Source of the DNA: Rhabdornis inornatus
Taxonomy: Eukaryota; Chordata; Aves; Passeriformes; Rhabdornithidae
Assembly: GCA_013397075.1 (NCBI GenBank)
Contig: VWZS01004848.1
Span: 256,877 to 320,876 of the forward strand
Reading direction: 5' to 3'
DNA: 64,000 bases
How positions within the stretch are numbered: position 1 is the stretch's first letter; the number at the start of each line of letters is the position of its first letter. Under the pieces are notes generated by a model. The model was not told the DNA's origin, ran no database searches, and was given only the letters and a program-made list of their open reading frames with translations. Shown one piece after another: positions 12,753 to 22,456 of the stretch. The position numbers and the translations under genes were made by a program.

Positions 12753-13152
12753 TGTTCTGCCTTTGCTGGGGTAGAATTAATTTTCATTTTAGCAGATTGT
12801 ATTTGTGCTATGTTTTAAACTTGTGACTGAACAGAGTTGATAAGCCATCCACATTCTAGCTATGGCTGAGCAGTGCAGTTCAGCAAGTAATGCTAGGGAG
12901 GGAAATTTTCCATGACTGCCTGGTGCTTAGGATTTTTTTTGGACTCCAGTGTTTTTCTTTCCTTGGGTTTAGTTTTGGTGATGGTGGTTGTGGATTTGTG
13001 TTTAGGTTTCGTGATTATTCTAAAAAAAATATTTTTATCTTAATCTAGTTTTGCAGTTCCAATTCTTGTCTGCATCCAACTGAGAGGGAGGGGACATTGA
13101 GCAAGTGATCATGTGGTGCATGGCTGACTACCAGGGTTAAGCCAAAACAACA
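12753..13152 (+). mobile_element. Solo-LTR-like fragment of an avian endogenous retrovirus
   Basis: The segment begins TGTTCTGCCTTTGCTGGGGT followed by AGAATTAATTTTC, which resembles the 5-prime end of a common bird LTR family (TG...GCTGGGATAGAGTTAATTTTC). It ends with ACTGAGAGGGAGGGGACA, then GTGGTGCATGGCTG and CCAGGGTTAAGCC, the usual 3-prime end of the same family. The middle is short and poorly conserved, so part of the LTR has been lost. It carries no gag, pol or env coding sequence and I see no clear target duplication. I assign it as a decayed solo LTR; the subfamily (ERVL or ERVK type) is not determined. Confidence 0.7.
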
Positions 13153-13153
13153 C

Positions 13154-14214
13154 TTTATTTGTAAAATAAAATAACAAATAACTGAGATGATCGCAGAATA
13201 AACATTTTTATATTAATGCAGAGCAGAATGTTTACAGATCTATTCTTAGATATTGATACTTTATAGTTTTTCTATAGTATTTTAATATCTTAAAATAGAA
13301 AAAAATACCTTGCTTTTCTACTTGCAATTGATTGTAGGAAAAAGCAATTATTATATCATTCTATCCCAAAATAACTTTAATAACATGCAGGTTAAAAAGC
13401 ACATCACACATTTTTATTTGTTCTTTTAATAGTAAAGCACATCACATCTAATTTGGCCAGTCGCTGTGGTTTACATGAGTGTTAGTTAGATGATTTCCCC
13501 CTCACACAATCTGACAGGAAAATCTGAATTAAGGTATAAAAATGCCAGATCCAGGGCACTGGAGCATAATATAAATTCAGAATTGTAACAGACACCAAGA
13601 ATTTGTTTTCTAGTTCTAGTATAAATGCAATTTTTAGCAATGACATAATGCAAAAATAAAACAAACCCAAAAAGAATAATTACAAAAAATGCTCTCAGGG
13701 TCCAATAAGAGAATATTTATTAAAACATTTCAGTTTCAATGTTTAAAATTTAACAAATATGGTGTAAGTGGGATATAATTTTGTCAACTATTTTTTGATA
13801 AATTTCATGTTCTGGTCTTGTAGTTGTTCTTTAGTAGCCAGTGAAATTAATTTACTCTTGATAGAGAAAGAGGCCGTGATTAGAAAGTTATTGTTTTGGA
13901 AGTTGCAGATAAATCTCATGCTGAAGATTTTATGTAATTTTCTGATTCTTTACTGGAAAAGTCCTTGTGGAAAAAATCATTATTACTGTTACAGTGGAAA
14001 AATGCAGACAGAATAGAAGCTGCCCAGATAAACTAGAAAAAAATATCTGTTAGTGTATCCAACTGCCTACTAGGTAGGTACATGCTGCTCCATTGTTAAC
14101 AACAAAGGAAATTGGAGTGATAAAATTAAGTCAATAATCTACTGAACAAGTCCTTAAATGACAGTATGGAAACAGAGCTCTCCAATGCTTTATTTTCTTC
14201 ACCATAAACCATTT
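13154..14214. other. Unique AT-rich DNA, no gene seen
   Basis: No coding or repeat content recognised. Confidence 0.45.
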
Positions 14215-14245
<31 letters not shown>

Positions 14246-14305
14246 AAACATACAAACAAACAAACAACAAAGCAAAACTAAAAACCAAAAACAACAAAAA
14301 ACCCC
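14215..14305. repeat. A/C-rich tract with AAAAC and CAAA units
   Basis: AAAAC units pass into CAAA and CAACAAAG units, about 90 bp, A+C on the plus strand like the tracts at 4311, 29271, 42313, 44113 and 55890. Confidence 0.9.
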
Positions 14306-16269
14306 ATAATTAATTTAAGTATTTCGAAGCACCTGCACATGTCCAAACAGTAAGAATCTGAGATTTTTAAAAATCAAGGAGTAAATAAAATGTATATTTT
14401 TTAAAATATCATCATTAACAACTGGGGCAAATCAGCAAGCAATGCAATTGGATAACTTTTTTGAAAGGCTTGTGTTACACAAATATTTTACGGTTTTAAA
14501 AATGTTAGAAATGTGACTCGTGATGAAATCTATGATGTGTTTTACAATGGAAGTCAATCGATATAATGTTACATTTTGCCCTCACAATCTAAGAATAAAA
14601 GTATTTGATTATAAACTTTTGATACTGTATTTGCATGACAATGTTGTTTAATCAATAAAAAATTCTCAGCAGAGATAATAAATAAATAACACTATTTTCT
14701 CTACAATGCACCTTAAATAAGAAAAACTATAGTCATAATTTTAGTAAGATCATAGAATATTATTGTGAATCACAATGAACATTACTTGATAAAGGCTTAC
14801 AGGATATTTCAAAAAAATAGGCTATATTATACTAAGACTTTTAAAAATATAGTTGAGATTATAATAAATGCATAGATATAAAATAATTTTAAAATTCTGA
14901 AAACATCTTGCAAAGATTAGCAAAAACACTTTCATCAATTTTAATAATAAAATAAATGAGAAAACAGATTAGTATTTCTTTATTTACAATCCAAATATAC
15001 AGAGATGCAAAAACTGATATTTCTAAAAACACTTTTAAATGGAGTCCTATTATTTTATTTTAAAGTTTTAACAATGAAGTGGATGTTATAGGGAGCATGG
15101 ACAAGTTCAAATGGTTTGAATAATGACTGTTCACAACATTCTTCTGAAAGATGCTTATGTGACACAAATAACAAAAGCTGATGACAATTCTAAGTAATTT
15201 AGAAAAGTAAGAATACACTTGAAAGAATAATATAAAAATGTTAATTGCCCTTCCTCAGATATACAACAAAGTTATGGTGAGTCAAAAACAAAGCTGTGTT
15301 GTTCATCACACAAATGGAGATGAGTGGATTGTTTGACACTTAATAGCATATATTGATGAATCTTAATGGAAGTTAATCCTCTTGAAAACAAATTTAGTGA
15401 AGCTAAATATCTTGCAATAAAATATGTTTTAGTAAGAATCAAGGAAAATATCTTCTAATGACAGTGGAAGGCAGCTAGCCATTGTGAAATAATTTAAAAG
15501 AAATTAAAAATCAGAAAAGTGGCAAACAACCAAATATGACTATATCTGACACAGATGAATGCAACTCACTATTTCCAAATACAGAATATATCTAAAAGAG
15601 ATGTGAAAGGAAGCTATTAATATCTCACATGGTTAAAGTAGGTCCATGGTTTCAATTACAAGATCTTGTTCACAGGTGTATAATTGGATTACCTCTTAAA
15701 ATAGCCAAGCCTAAGCAAGTCAGATGTGAGAAAAAAAAAATCAGTCCAGACATGCTAGATAAAGCACTATTAACATTTATTTAATATCTAAAAGCCCTGA
15801 AGATTTCTTCTTTGCTAAGAATATATTCCAGGATATGCAAGCTCTGCCCACGATTTGCAATTACTTTTTCTTATATTACCACAGCAGACAGTACATGAAA
15901 GAACAGAAAACTATCCATCTTATGTATTTACTGCTTCTTTCCTAGTCCTCTGAGAAAAGCAAGAACTGCCCCTTTCAGTAAAATACGGAATGGACAGTAG
16001 GATTGAAGAAAAATGACTACATTATGAAAGCCTAAAGGAGGAAACCTTATCTTGAGGTTGGAAATTTGGAATTAAATGCTGGAACTGCCTATGTACTAGA
16101 TCTCAAATTTGTTAAAAAAATGGATGAAAACTGGAATGTGATGAATGGCATGAAATGTGTGAAATGGTATAGAATGCGGGTAAATCAAATTGCAGTAAGA
16201 AGTGATTGAGATCAGGTGTCATATCCTATAATTGTGTCTTTGACTGTATTATTAAATAATTTTTTAAAA
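14306..16269. other. Very AT-rich unique DNA, no gene seen
   Basis: This is one of the most AT-rich stretches of the window, particularly 14580-15100. No gene or known repeat recognised. Confidence 0.45.
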
Positions 16270-16270
16270 A

Positions 16271-17134
16271 ATCACAGAATCACAGAATCACAAGGTCGGA
16301 AGAGACCTCCAAGATCATCAAGTCCAACCCATGCCCTAACACCTTAATTAAACCATGGCACCGAGTGCCACATCCAGTCTTTCTTTAAACACATCCAGGG
16401 ACGTTGACTCTGCTACCTCCCCAGACAGACAATTCCAGTACTTTATCACTCTTTCCATACAAAACTTTTTTCCTAATATCCAGCCTATATTTCCCTTGGT
16501 GCAGCTTAAGACTGTGCCCTCTCATTCTGTCAGTTGCTGTCTGGAGAAAGACACCAACCCCACCTGACCACAGCCACCTTTCAGGGAGTTGTAGAGAGTG
16601 ATAAGGTCACCCCTGAGTCTCCTTTTCTCCAGGATAAACAACCCCAGCTCCCTCAGTCATTCCTCACAGGGTTTTTGTTCCAAGCCCCTAGTCAGCCTTG
16701 TTGCCTCCTCTGGATGCTCTCAAACGTCTCAATATTCTTCCTAAACTGAGGGGACAGAACTGGACACAGCACTCAAGGTGTGACCTCACCAGTGCTGAGT
16801 ACAGGGGAAGAATGACCTCTCTGCTCCTGCTGGCCACACTATTCCTGATACTGGCCAGGATACCATTGGCCTTCTTGGCCACCAGGGCACACTGCTGGCT
16901 CATGTTCAGTCAGCTGTTGACCAGAACCCCCAGGTCCCTTTCTGCCTGGGCACTGTCCAACCACACCATCCCCAGCCTCTAGCATTGCGGGGGGTTATTG
17001 TGGCCAAAATGCAGGACCCAGCACTTGGACTTATTAAACTTTATCCCATTGGACTCATTAAACTTCGTCTTATTGGACTCTGCCCATCCATCCAATAATT
17101 CCAAGTCTCTCTGCAGTCTCCTAACTTCCAACAG
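16271..17134 (-). mobile_element. CR1 LINE, about 860 bp, 5-prime truncated in ORF2
   Basis: The element reads on the minus strand. Its 3-prime end appears on the plus strand as three AATCACAG units at 16271. Going up the element there is a 3-prime UTR block, the ORF2 C-terminal region and, at the truncated 5-prime end, the segment after the RT catalytic site (RLQRDLELLDGWAES, then KCWVLHFGHNN). Around 16740-16900 the minus frame reads VAKKANGIL, SVASRSREVILPLYSALVRS and HLECCVQF, which are hallmark CR1 C-terminal blocks. The open frame breaks after VQF, so this copy is inactive, but it is the best preserved CR1 here. A 24-base in-frame tandem duplication lies at 17027-17074. Confidence 0.95.
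17027..17074 (-). repeat. 24-base tandem duplication inside CR1 ORF2
   Basis: Two diverged 24-base copies (17027-17050 and 17051-17074) both start GGACT.ATTAAACTT and end ATT on the plus strand. Each encodes a version of the K-x-FN-x-S motif, so the duplication added eight codons in frame. The copies differ at several positions. Confidence 0.85.
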
Positions 17135-17807
17135 GTAAAAAACAAAAAAAATATCTATAGTGGGATAAAAAAAGCTAAGACTTAATCTATTGGTCTTAAA
17201 TCTGTATATCTCTATAGTGGTTTACTATATCCATATTTATGTTAATATTTTTCTCTCCACTTGTACATATTTAATATTGGAAGCTGGTACTCCTTCATAA
17301 AAATGATAAAAGCTGGTAAGAGGACTTTCTTTGCCAACACTGGTAAATTATAAAATATACTACATGTTGTTTCTCTCATCTACTCCAGAATCTTGAAGAG
17401 AAACATGGTGATTCTCTGGAACTATTCTTCCCAGGACTCCTATTAGATATAATTTATGTGACTTTTTGATCAGCTGTCTCCAAAAGCTGCTTATGAAAGC
17501 ACAGTTCGCCTCAAACAGATATTCCTTCACACAATTTACTGAGTCTAATTTTTTACTTTCATTGAATTAATGTATTAAGCTAACATTAGTAGTTCCTCTG
17601 TTGTATATACTTTGACTTTTTTTTAAATATAATTGCTGTTCTTAGTTGCTGCTTTAATAAGCTTTATATACATGGACCTGACTATGGTGAAAAGAAGGTT
17701 TGTAGGAAAAGACTACATTTTCATGCAAGTCAAATGTCACTAAGTGGTGCTTTTTTCACGTCAAGAAGAATGCCACTTTAGGTGGTCTGGCTTTTCTTTA
17801 ACTCCTT
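17135..17807. other. Unique DNA between two CR1 copies
   Basis: No gene or repeat recognised. Confidence 0.45.
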
Positions 17808-17953
17808 GAATCATAGAATTATCTGGGTTGGGAGCTGCCTTAAAAACCATCTAGTTCCAACCCTCCCAGCCATGGGCAGGGACATCTTCCACTGGAATAG
17901 ATTGCTCAAAACTCCATCTAACCTGGCCTTGAACACTTCTAGGGATGTGACAT
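17808..17953 (-). mobile_element. CR1 LINE, short 3-prime tail
   Basis: The plus strand begins GAATCATAGAATTATCTGGG and continues with CCATCTAGTTCCAACCCTCCC, GCCATGGGCAGGGACA and CCTGGCCTTGAACACTTC. These blocks match, in order, the classical chicken-type CR1 3-prime end in reverse complement. About 145 bp remain. Its sequence differs from the neighbouring copies at 16.3 and 18.8 kb, so it is a separate insertion of another CR1 subfamily. Confidence 0.9.
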
Positions 17954-17976
17954 AAATAATTCACTATAGCCCACTG

Positions 17977-18008
17977 ATTATTTATCTATTTATTTATTTA
18001 TTTATTTG
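17977..18008. repeat. TTTA tetranucleotide run
   Basis: About eight TTTA units with one TCTA interruption, 25 bases past the CR1 tail. Confidence 0.9.
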
Positions 18009-18754
18009 CTCAGCTCACTGGGGACCTACCAATTTGTCAGTATATTTATGGAAATTTGTTGCCCAGAGCTGAATGCACTGCTGTAGGGGAAATCACACCA
18101 TTGCCTTAGAAACAGAACTTCTATTAGACCATTGCTTTGCAAGGTCATACATACGCAGTCCAAAATGTCTATTATCTTTTCTATTTTATTGCAACAATAT
18201 ATCACACTTTTGAACTGATATCTAATGTGCTTTATAGTATTCTTAAAATTAATGCTTTCCCGGTTGTTGCCTCCCTTTCAATCTTTGTAGCAATTGGTTT
18301 ACCTCTGGACAGATTCTTGAGCTTGCATATTTTAAAGCTGAGTATCTGATTTTTCTGCCAGTGCTGCCAGTTTCTAAGTCCTCACTGGTGCTTGCCACTT
18401 TTCTAAATCTATCATTGGCAAATTTCCTTAGCAATTCCCTTTTTTGTTACTTTCTGTTAAATACTAATAAAAATTGCATATCTGATTTCTCGGTCTTCAG
18501 TTTCATTCTCAAGTTGATATATGGAAATTTTTAAATAGTATTTCACGTGTATTCTTCAGTCAGGCTTTGATGTACCATTTTTCTAAAGCACTTGTAAACA
18601 CAAAAATTTGTGAAACGTGAAATGAAGAACTTTATTCAAGTGCTTGAGTTGAAATCTAGGTACAAAATGGCTACTGACTTCAAAACAAAAGTAGCATCAC
18701 TACATATTTTGTTACTAAATAAAGAGAACTCTTAGCAGTGGGTTCTTCTATTTT
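18009..18754. other. Unassigned DNA, possibly old repeat remnants
   Basis: The part at 18050-18120 (TTGCCCAGAGCTGAATGCACTG) loosely resembles the 'cagaactggacacagcact' block of CR1, but the order and flanks do not support a CR1 call. Nothing else is recognised. Confidence 0.35.
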
Positions 18755-19640
18755 CACAGAATCAGAAAATCATTTGGGTTGGAAAAGACCTTTAAGGTCA
18801 CAGAGTCTAACCTTTGACCAATCATTATCTTGTTAACCAAACCATAGCATGTCATGGCCAGTAATTTCTTGAACGGGGATGGTGACTCCCAGAGCAATCC
18901 ATTCCAATATTAACAACCCTTTCGGAGAAAAAAAATCTTCCTGATATCCAACCTGAACCTCTTGTGGTGTGGCTTGAGAAAATTTCCTCTTGTCCTCTCA
19001 GTGGTTGCCTGGGAGAAGAGACCAGCCTCTGCCTGGCTACAATTTCCTTTCAGGCTGTTGTAGAGAGCATTAAGGTCTCCCCTGAGCCTCCTTTTCTCCA
19101 GGCCAAACACCCCCAACTCCTTCAGTCTCTCCTCTATCAGTCACTCTCTAGACACTCCAGAAACTCTGTTGCTCTTCTCTGGACTCTCTGCAACACCTCA
19201 ATGTCCATCTGGTCATGAGGAGCCCTGAACTGGACACGGCACTCAAGGTGTGGCCTCACCAGTGCCAAACATGGGGGGACAATCACTCTTCTGGTCCTGC
19301 TGGCCACACTATTCCTGATATATTCCAAGATATTCCGAGATGCCGTTGGCCTCCTTGCCTTTTCTGCTGGTCAGCTTTCCAGCTACTCTTTCCCAGACCC
19401 GTAGCTGTGCATGGAGGTTTTGTGGCCAGAGTGTAGGATCTCGCACTTGGCCTTGTTAAACTTTATACCACTAGCCACAGCCCATTAATCCAGTCCATCC
19501 AGATCCCCCTGTAGACCCTTCTTACCCTCCAGCAGATCAACACTCCCACCCAACTTAGTGTCATCTGTGAATGTATTGGGGATATCCTTGATGCCTTCAT
19601 CCAGATTATCCAGAAAGACATCAGACAGGACCGATGAAGA
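18755..19640 (-). mobile_element. CR1 LINE, about 885 bp, retains RT active-site segment
   Basis: The minus-strand element starts (5-prime truncated) just before SDVFLDNLDEGIK, the block that precedes the RT active site. The catalytic motif then reads FTDDTKLGG at about 19545-19571, where CR1 usually has FADDTKLGG; both aspartates are kept. KCEILHSGHK-like sequence follows at about 19430-19465, with a compressed stretch near 19340-19410. The C-terminal blocks NSVASRTRRVIVPP and LALVRPHLECRVQF lie at 19237-19320, then LFSLEKRRLRGDL-like (here FGLEKRRLRGDLNALYN) at 19050-19110. The 3-prime end is CACAGAATCAGAAAATCA on the plus strand. Frameshifts make it inactive. Confidence 0.95.
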
Positions 19641-20999
19641 CATAAAATGTACATATGTTAAAAACAAAACAAAAAAGTTGTGTTTAAAGAGTAGGATTAC
19701 TCATTACATTGCATTTAAAAAGGAATATTTACCAGTATTTTCTTTTACAAAATGTGCACCCACACATCTTCACAGAGGCATAATTCATAACTTTACTGGT
19801 TTGCTGAGCTGGCTTTCTGTGGATTGCTCTACTTAGCTAGATGTTCTTGAAAATAGATATCTTCACTCCCAAGGGCCGTTACTCTGTCACCTTTAATGAA
19901 CATAACAGATATGTTCCTTTGCAAATATAAAACGATTTTACCAAAATTAAGAGACTCGTGACTGTTTATACAAGCTGAATCTTACCTACACTTCTGTATA
20001 AGTGCATTTTCTGTTACACATTTCTGTGTAACAGGATTCTGGAGATGGTGCTCTCTGCAGTATTAAATTTAACATACTGTCATCTTACTTTAAAATGAGT
20101 GTCATGCAAGCATATGGTAAAAATAAAGCGTTTTTCTCCACTGAAAAATAGTATCCAGAATTATTATTACATGTAAAGCACTGCAAAACCTGTATGTCTA
20201 AACGTCTGAATATCAGAATTATTCAAAATTTTTGCACTGGGAGTAATTTCAGTACTATCTGACCCTTGATCTACACACACGCCACTGTTTGTGTGTGCAA
20301 GTGATGTATTCTTATTGCATTAATAATTTTCATCTTTTATTGTGTGAATAATGCATGAACTTTGTTTTCTTTGTGCTTTTCCATTCAGAAAATGACATCA
20401 AAAAGTCACACCTCCAGATTAATTCTCATTTGGACTGAGTACATTGTATATTATTAGTTCAGAAATATGACAGCTCTGAAAACATGTGAAGCCCATGGAT
20501 ACCAGCTGAGAAGTGAAGGGAGCTTTTGAGCAACATTACTTATCATGTTTATTAGGGCTCTTATTTTTTCACAGGTTAGAAAAACGCAGAATTATAGCAT
20601 CTAAGCTGATTTATTTTTAAAACCGTATTTCATTATACAATATATGAATGGATTTTGCAATTAATTTCTTTCTTCTTGATTTAGGAAAAAATCCTTACAT
20701 GAATGTAGTGTTCTCACTACTGTTCATGGGAAGATAAGAGGGACTCTTCTTAGAGTAAAAAGTTGAGATTTAGATATTTAGTAGTGGAGCTATAACAATC
20801 TTTAAGTGGAAAATATTTCACTATAGCGAAGCACCTATAATTTTCTGAACCCATCTTGAAGGAGGTATTTTTTTCTATAAAACTGTTCTATTCCTGGTGA
20901 GGGCAGGAACATTCAGATCTGCCCTTGTGTCATATAGCCTAGTGATGTCTTAAAAGTACCTTGCAGAATGTACAGGATTTTTTGAACTGTAAACACATA
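19641..20999. other. Unique AT-rich DNA, no gene seen
   Basis: No coding or repeat content recognised. Confidence 0.45.
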
Positions 21000-21395
21000 T
21001 TAGCAGATTAACAGTATTACACACAAATTAATGAAGAATCTACTTTCTCCACTTTCAGCCCAAGGGGCCCAAATCCAGCTATTGGGAACATTTATGTCTC
21101 CAGTGATAACAGTATGCTGAAGCTCTGCCATGAATGCCTCAGATGCAAACCAGTGATGCTTAGCCTCTGCAGGGCCTCCAGGCAGCTCAAATGCAGTTAT
21201 TGTGACAAAATTAGAGTAGGACTTCTGCTCTCTGAGAGCCTCTGAGAGAGGCTGGGAACTCCTCGTACGTAGGCATTCTTTGTGGATGCAGTGAACAACA
21301 GATAAACCTGCCAAGGCCACCACAGCCAGTGTCAGAGGCCATGCCTGACATGACCACGGTTGGCTATCTCCTACTTTTCAGCCTTCTTTAGAGGT
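21000..21395 (-). other. Unassigned GC-richer open frame
   Basis: The minus strand is open from a stop near 21383 down to about 21000, clearly richer in GC than the flanks. The product has a hydrophobic stretch near its start (AWPLTLAVVALAGLSVV) followed by a Cys/Lys-rich segment and a Trp-containing end (NSWIWAPWAES). There is no good ATG; GTG at 21323 is only the first start-like codon. I do not recognise a family. It could be a retrotransposon or pseudogene relic, an exon, or a chance frame in a local GC-rich island. Confidence 0.2.
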
Positions 21396-21580
21396 CATGA
21401 TCCTCAGTGTTCACAGTCTTGTGGCACATAGATAGAGCTCCAAGGACATGGAAGGTTATCATCCTTGTTATAACCATCACTTCTAAACTAAATATGTTGA
21501 AATAAATTATCTTTAGAGTATTATACTTGCTCAAACCAATTTTCTGTGTTGTTTAAGTAAAAGCTGGTGCAATTTAATAA

Positions 21581-21752
21581 AAGCTCAGTTGGCTGGAGCA
21601 TAGTGCTAAGAACATCAGGGATACAGGTTTGATCTCTGTATAGGCCATTCACACAAAACCTGGACTTGATGATCCTTGTGGGCTGTTTTCCAGCTCAAAC
21701 TATTCTGTGATTCTGTGGTTCTGTGGTCCTGTGGTTCTGTGGTTCTGTGATT
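21581..21752 (+). mobile_element. tRNA-Ile-derived SINE with CR1-like tail (TguSINE1-like)
   Basis: The 5-prime half resembles tRNA-Ile. Box A appears as AGCTCAGTTGG (21582-21592) and a decayed box B as GGTTTGATCTC (21626-21636). The anticodon-arm region reads GTGCTAAGAAC, where tRNA-Ile has GTGCTAATAAC, and GGCCATTCACA follows. The last bases of the acceptor 5-prime strand are not recognisable, so the copy is eroded or slightly truncated there. The 3-prime half (GGACTTGATGATCCTTGTGG, then CCAGCTCAAACTATTCTGTG) is CR1-like and ends in a run of GATTCTGTG/GGTTCTGTG octamers. Such elements are known from songbirds and are thought to move with CR1 reverse transcriptase. It is not a functional tRNA gene. 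Confidence 0.8.
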
Positions 21753-21753
21753 C

Positions 21754-22314
21754 CTCCCATTGTTTTTCGGCTGCTTATTTGTTTGTGAAGTTGCCGGTTT
21801 TTGCAAGTAATCCCAGAGACTTGATTTCAAACTTTACTGGCTAATATTTTTTTAAATGACTTGGCATAAGCGACATTCTCATAAGCAAGAGCCTTCTAGA
21901 ATTAAAGTGTGAGAATGGATTGAATGTCACTTTCTAATTTTGAAGTGCAAAATATTCATTAAAATTTTTTGTTTAGGAAGAAAACTCCCAATAAACTAAA
22001 TAAAATACCTGAACAACTGAATAAAAGCTAGACTGCCTGGAAACAGAAAAGAGTGGATAACTGTTCCACATGAGTTTGTGTTCTGAAGTATTTACTAGAA
22101 GTCAAAAGCAATGTGTTTTGGGATGGAAAAATGAAATTGCTTAGTAGAGAAGTTAATAACACGTGGGTAGAAAATGGCCAAAGGTCAGATGCAAAAACTG
22201 ATATGTGAAGTACTTATGGAGGCAAAAAGTATAAAAGAGCAGCCCTTGGGACCTCTTCTGGTAACTAAAGTGTTTGCTCTGCATCACTGGGGGACAGACA
22301 GAAGAATCCCCTGC
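21754..22314. other. Unique DNA, no gene seen
   Basis: No coding or repeat content recognised. Confidence 0.45.
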
Positions 22315-22456
22315 TCTTTTTCTTTTTCTCTTTCTTTTTCTTTTTCTTTTTCTTTTTCTTTTTCTTTTTCTTTTTCTTTTTCTTTTTCTTTTTCTTTTTC
22401 TTTTTCTTTTTCTTTTTCTTTTTCTTTTTCTTTTTCTTTTTCTTTTTCTTTTTTTC
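22315..22456. repeat. CTTTTT hexanucleotide array in a long pyrimidine tract
   Basis: About 22 CTTTTT units, almost perfect after the first two. The pyrimidine bias continues to about 22555 with irregular TTC, TTTCC and CTTTT units, making an almost pure polypyrimidine tract of about 240 bases on the plus strand. The Lys-Arg and Ser-Phe repeat frames across it are translations of the array and not genes. Confidence 0.97.

Noticed and set aside
16355..16982. Plus-strand frames across the CR1 at 16.3 kb
   Set aside because: Antisense shadows of the CR1 ORF2 tail.
18009..18434. Further CR1 sequence between the copies at 17.8 and 18.8 kb
   Set aside because: Only one weak block resembles CR1 and the expected order of blocks is missing.
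21581..21652. Functional tRNA-Ile gene
   Set aside because: The acceptor 5-prime strand is not recognisable, box B is mutated, the anticodon position is changed, and a CR1-like tail follows; it is the head of a SINE.
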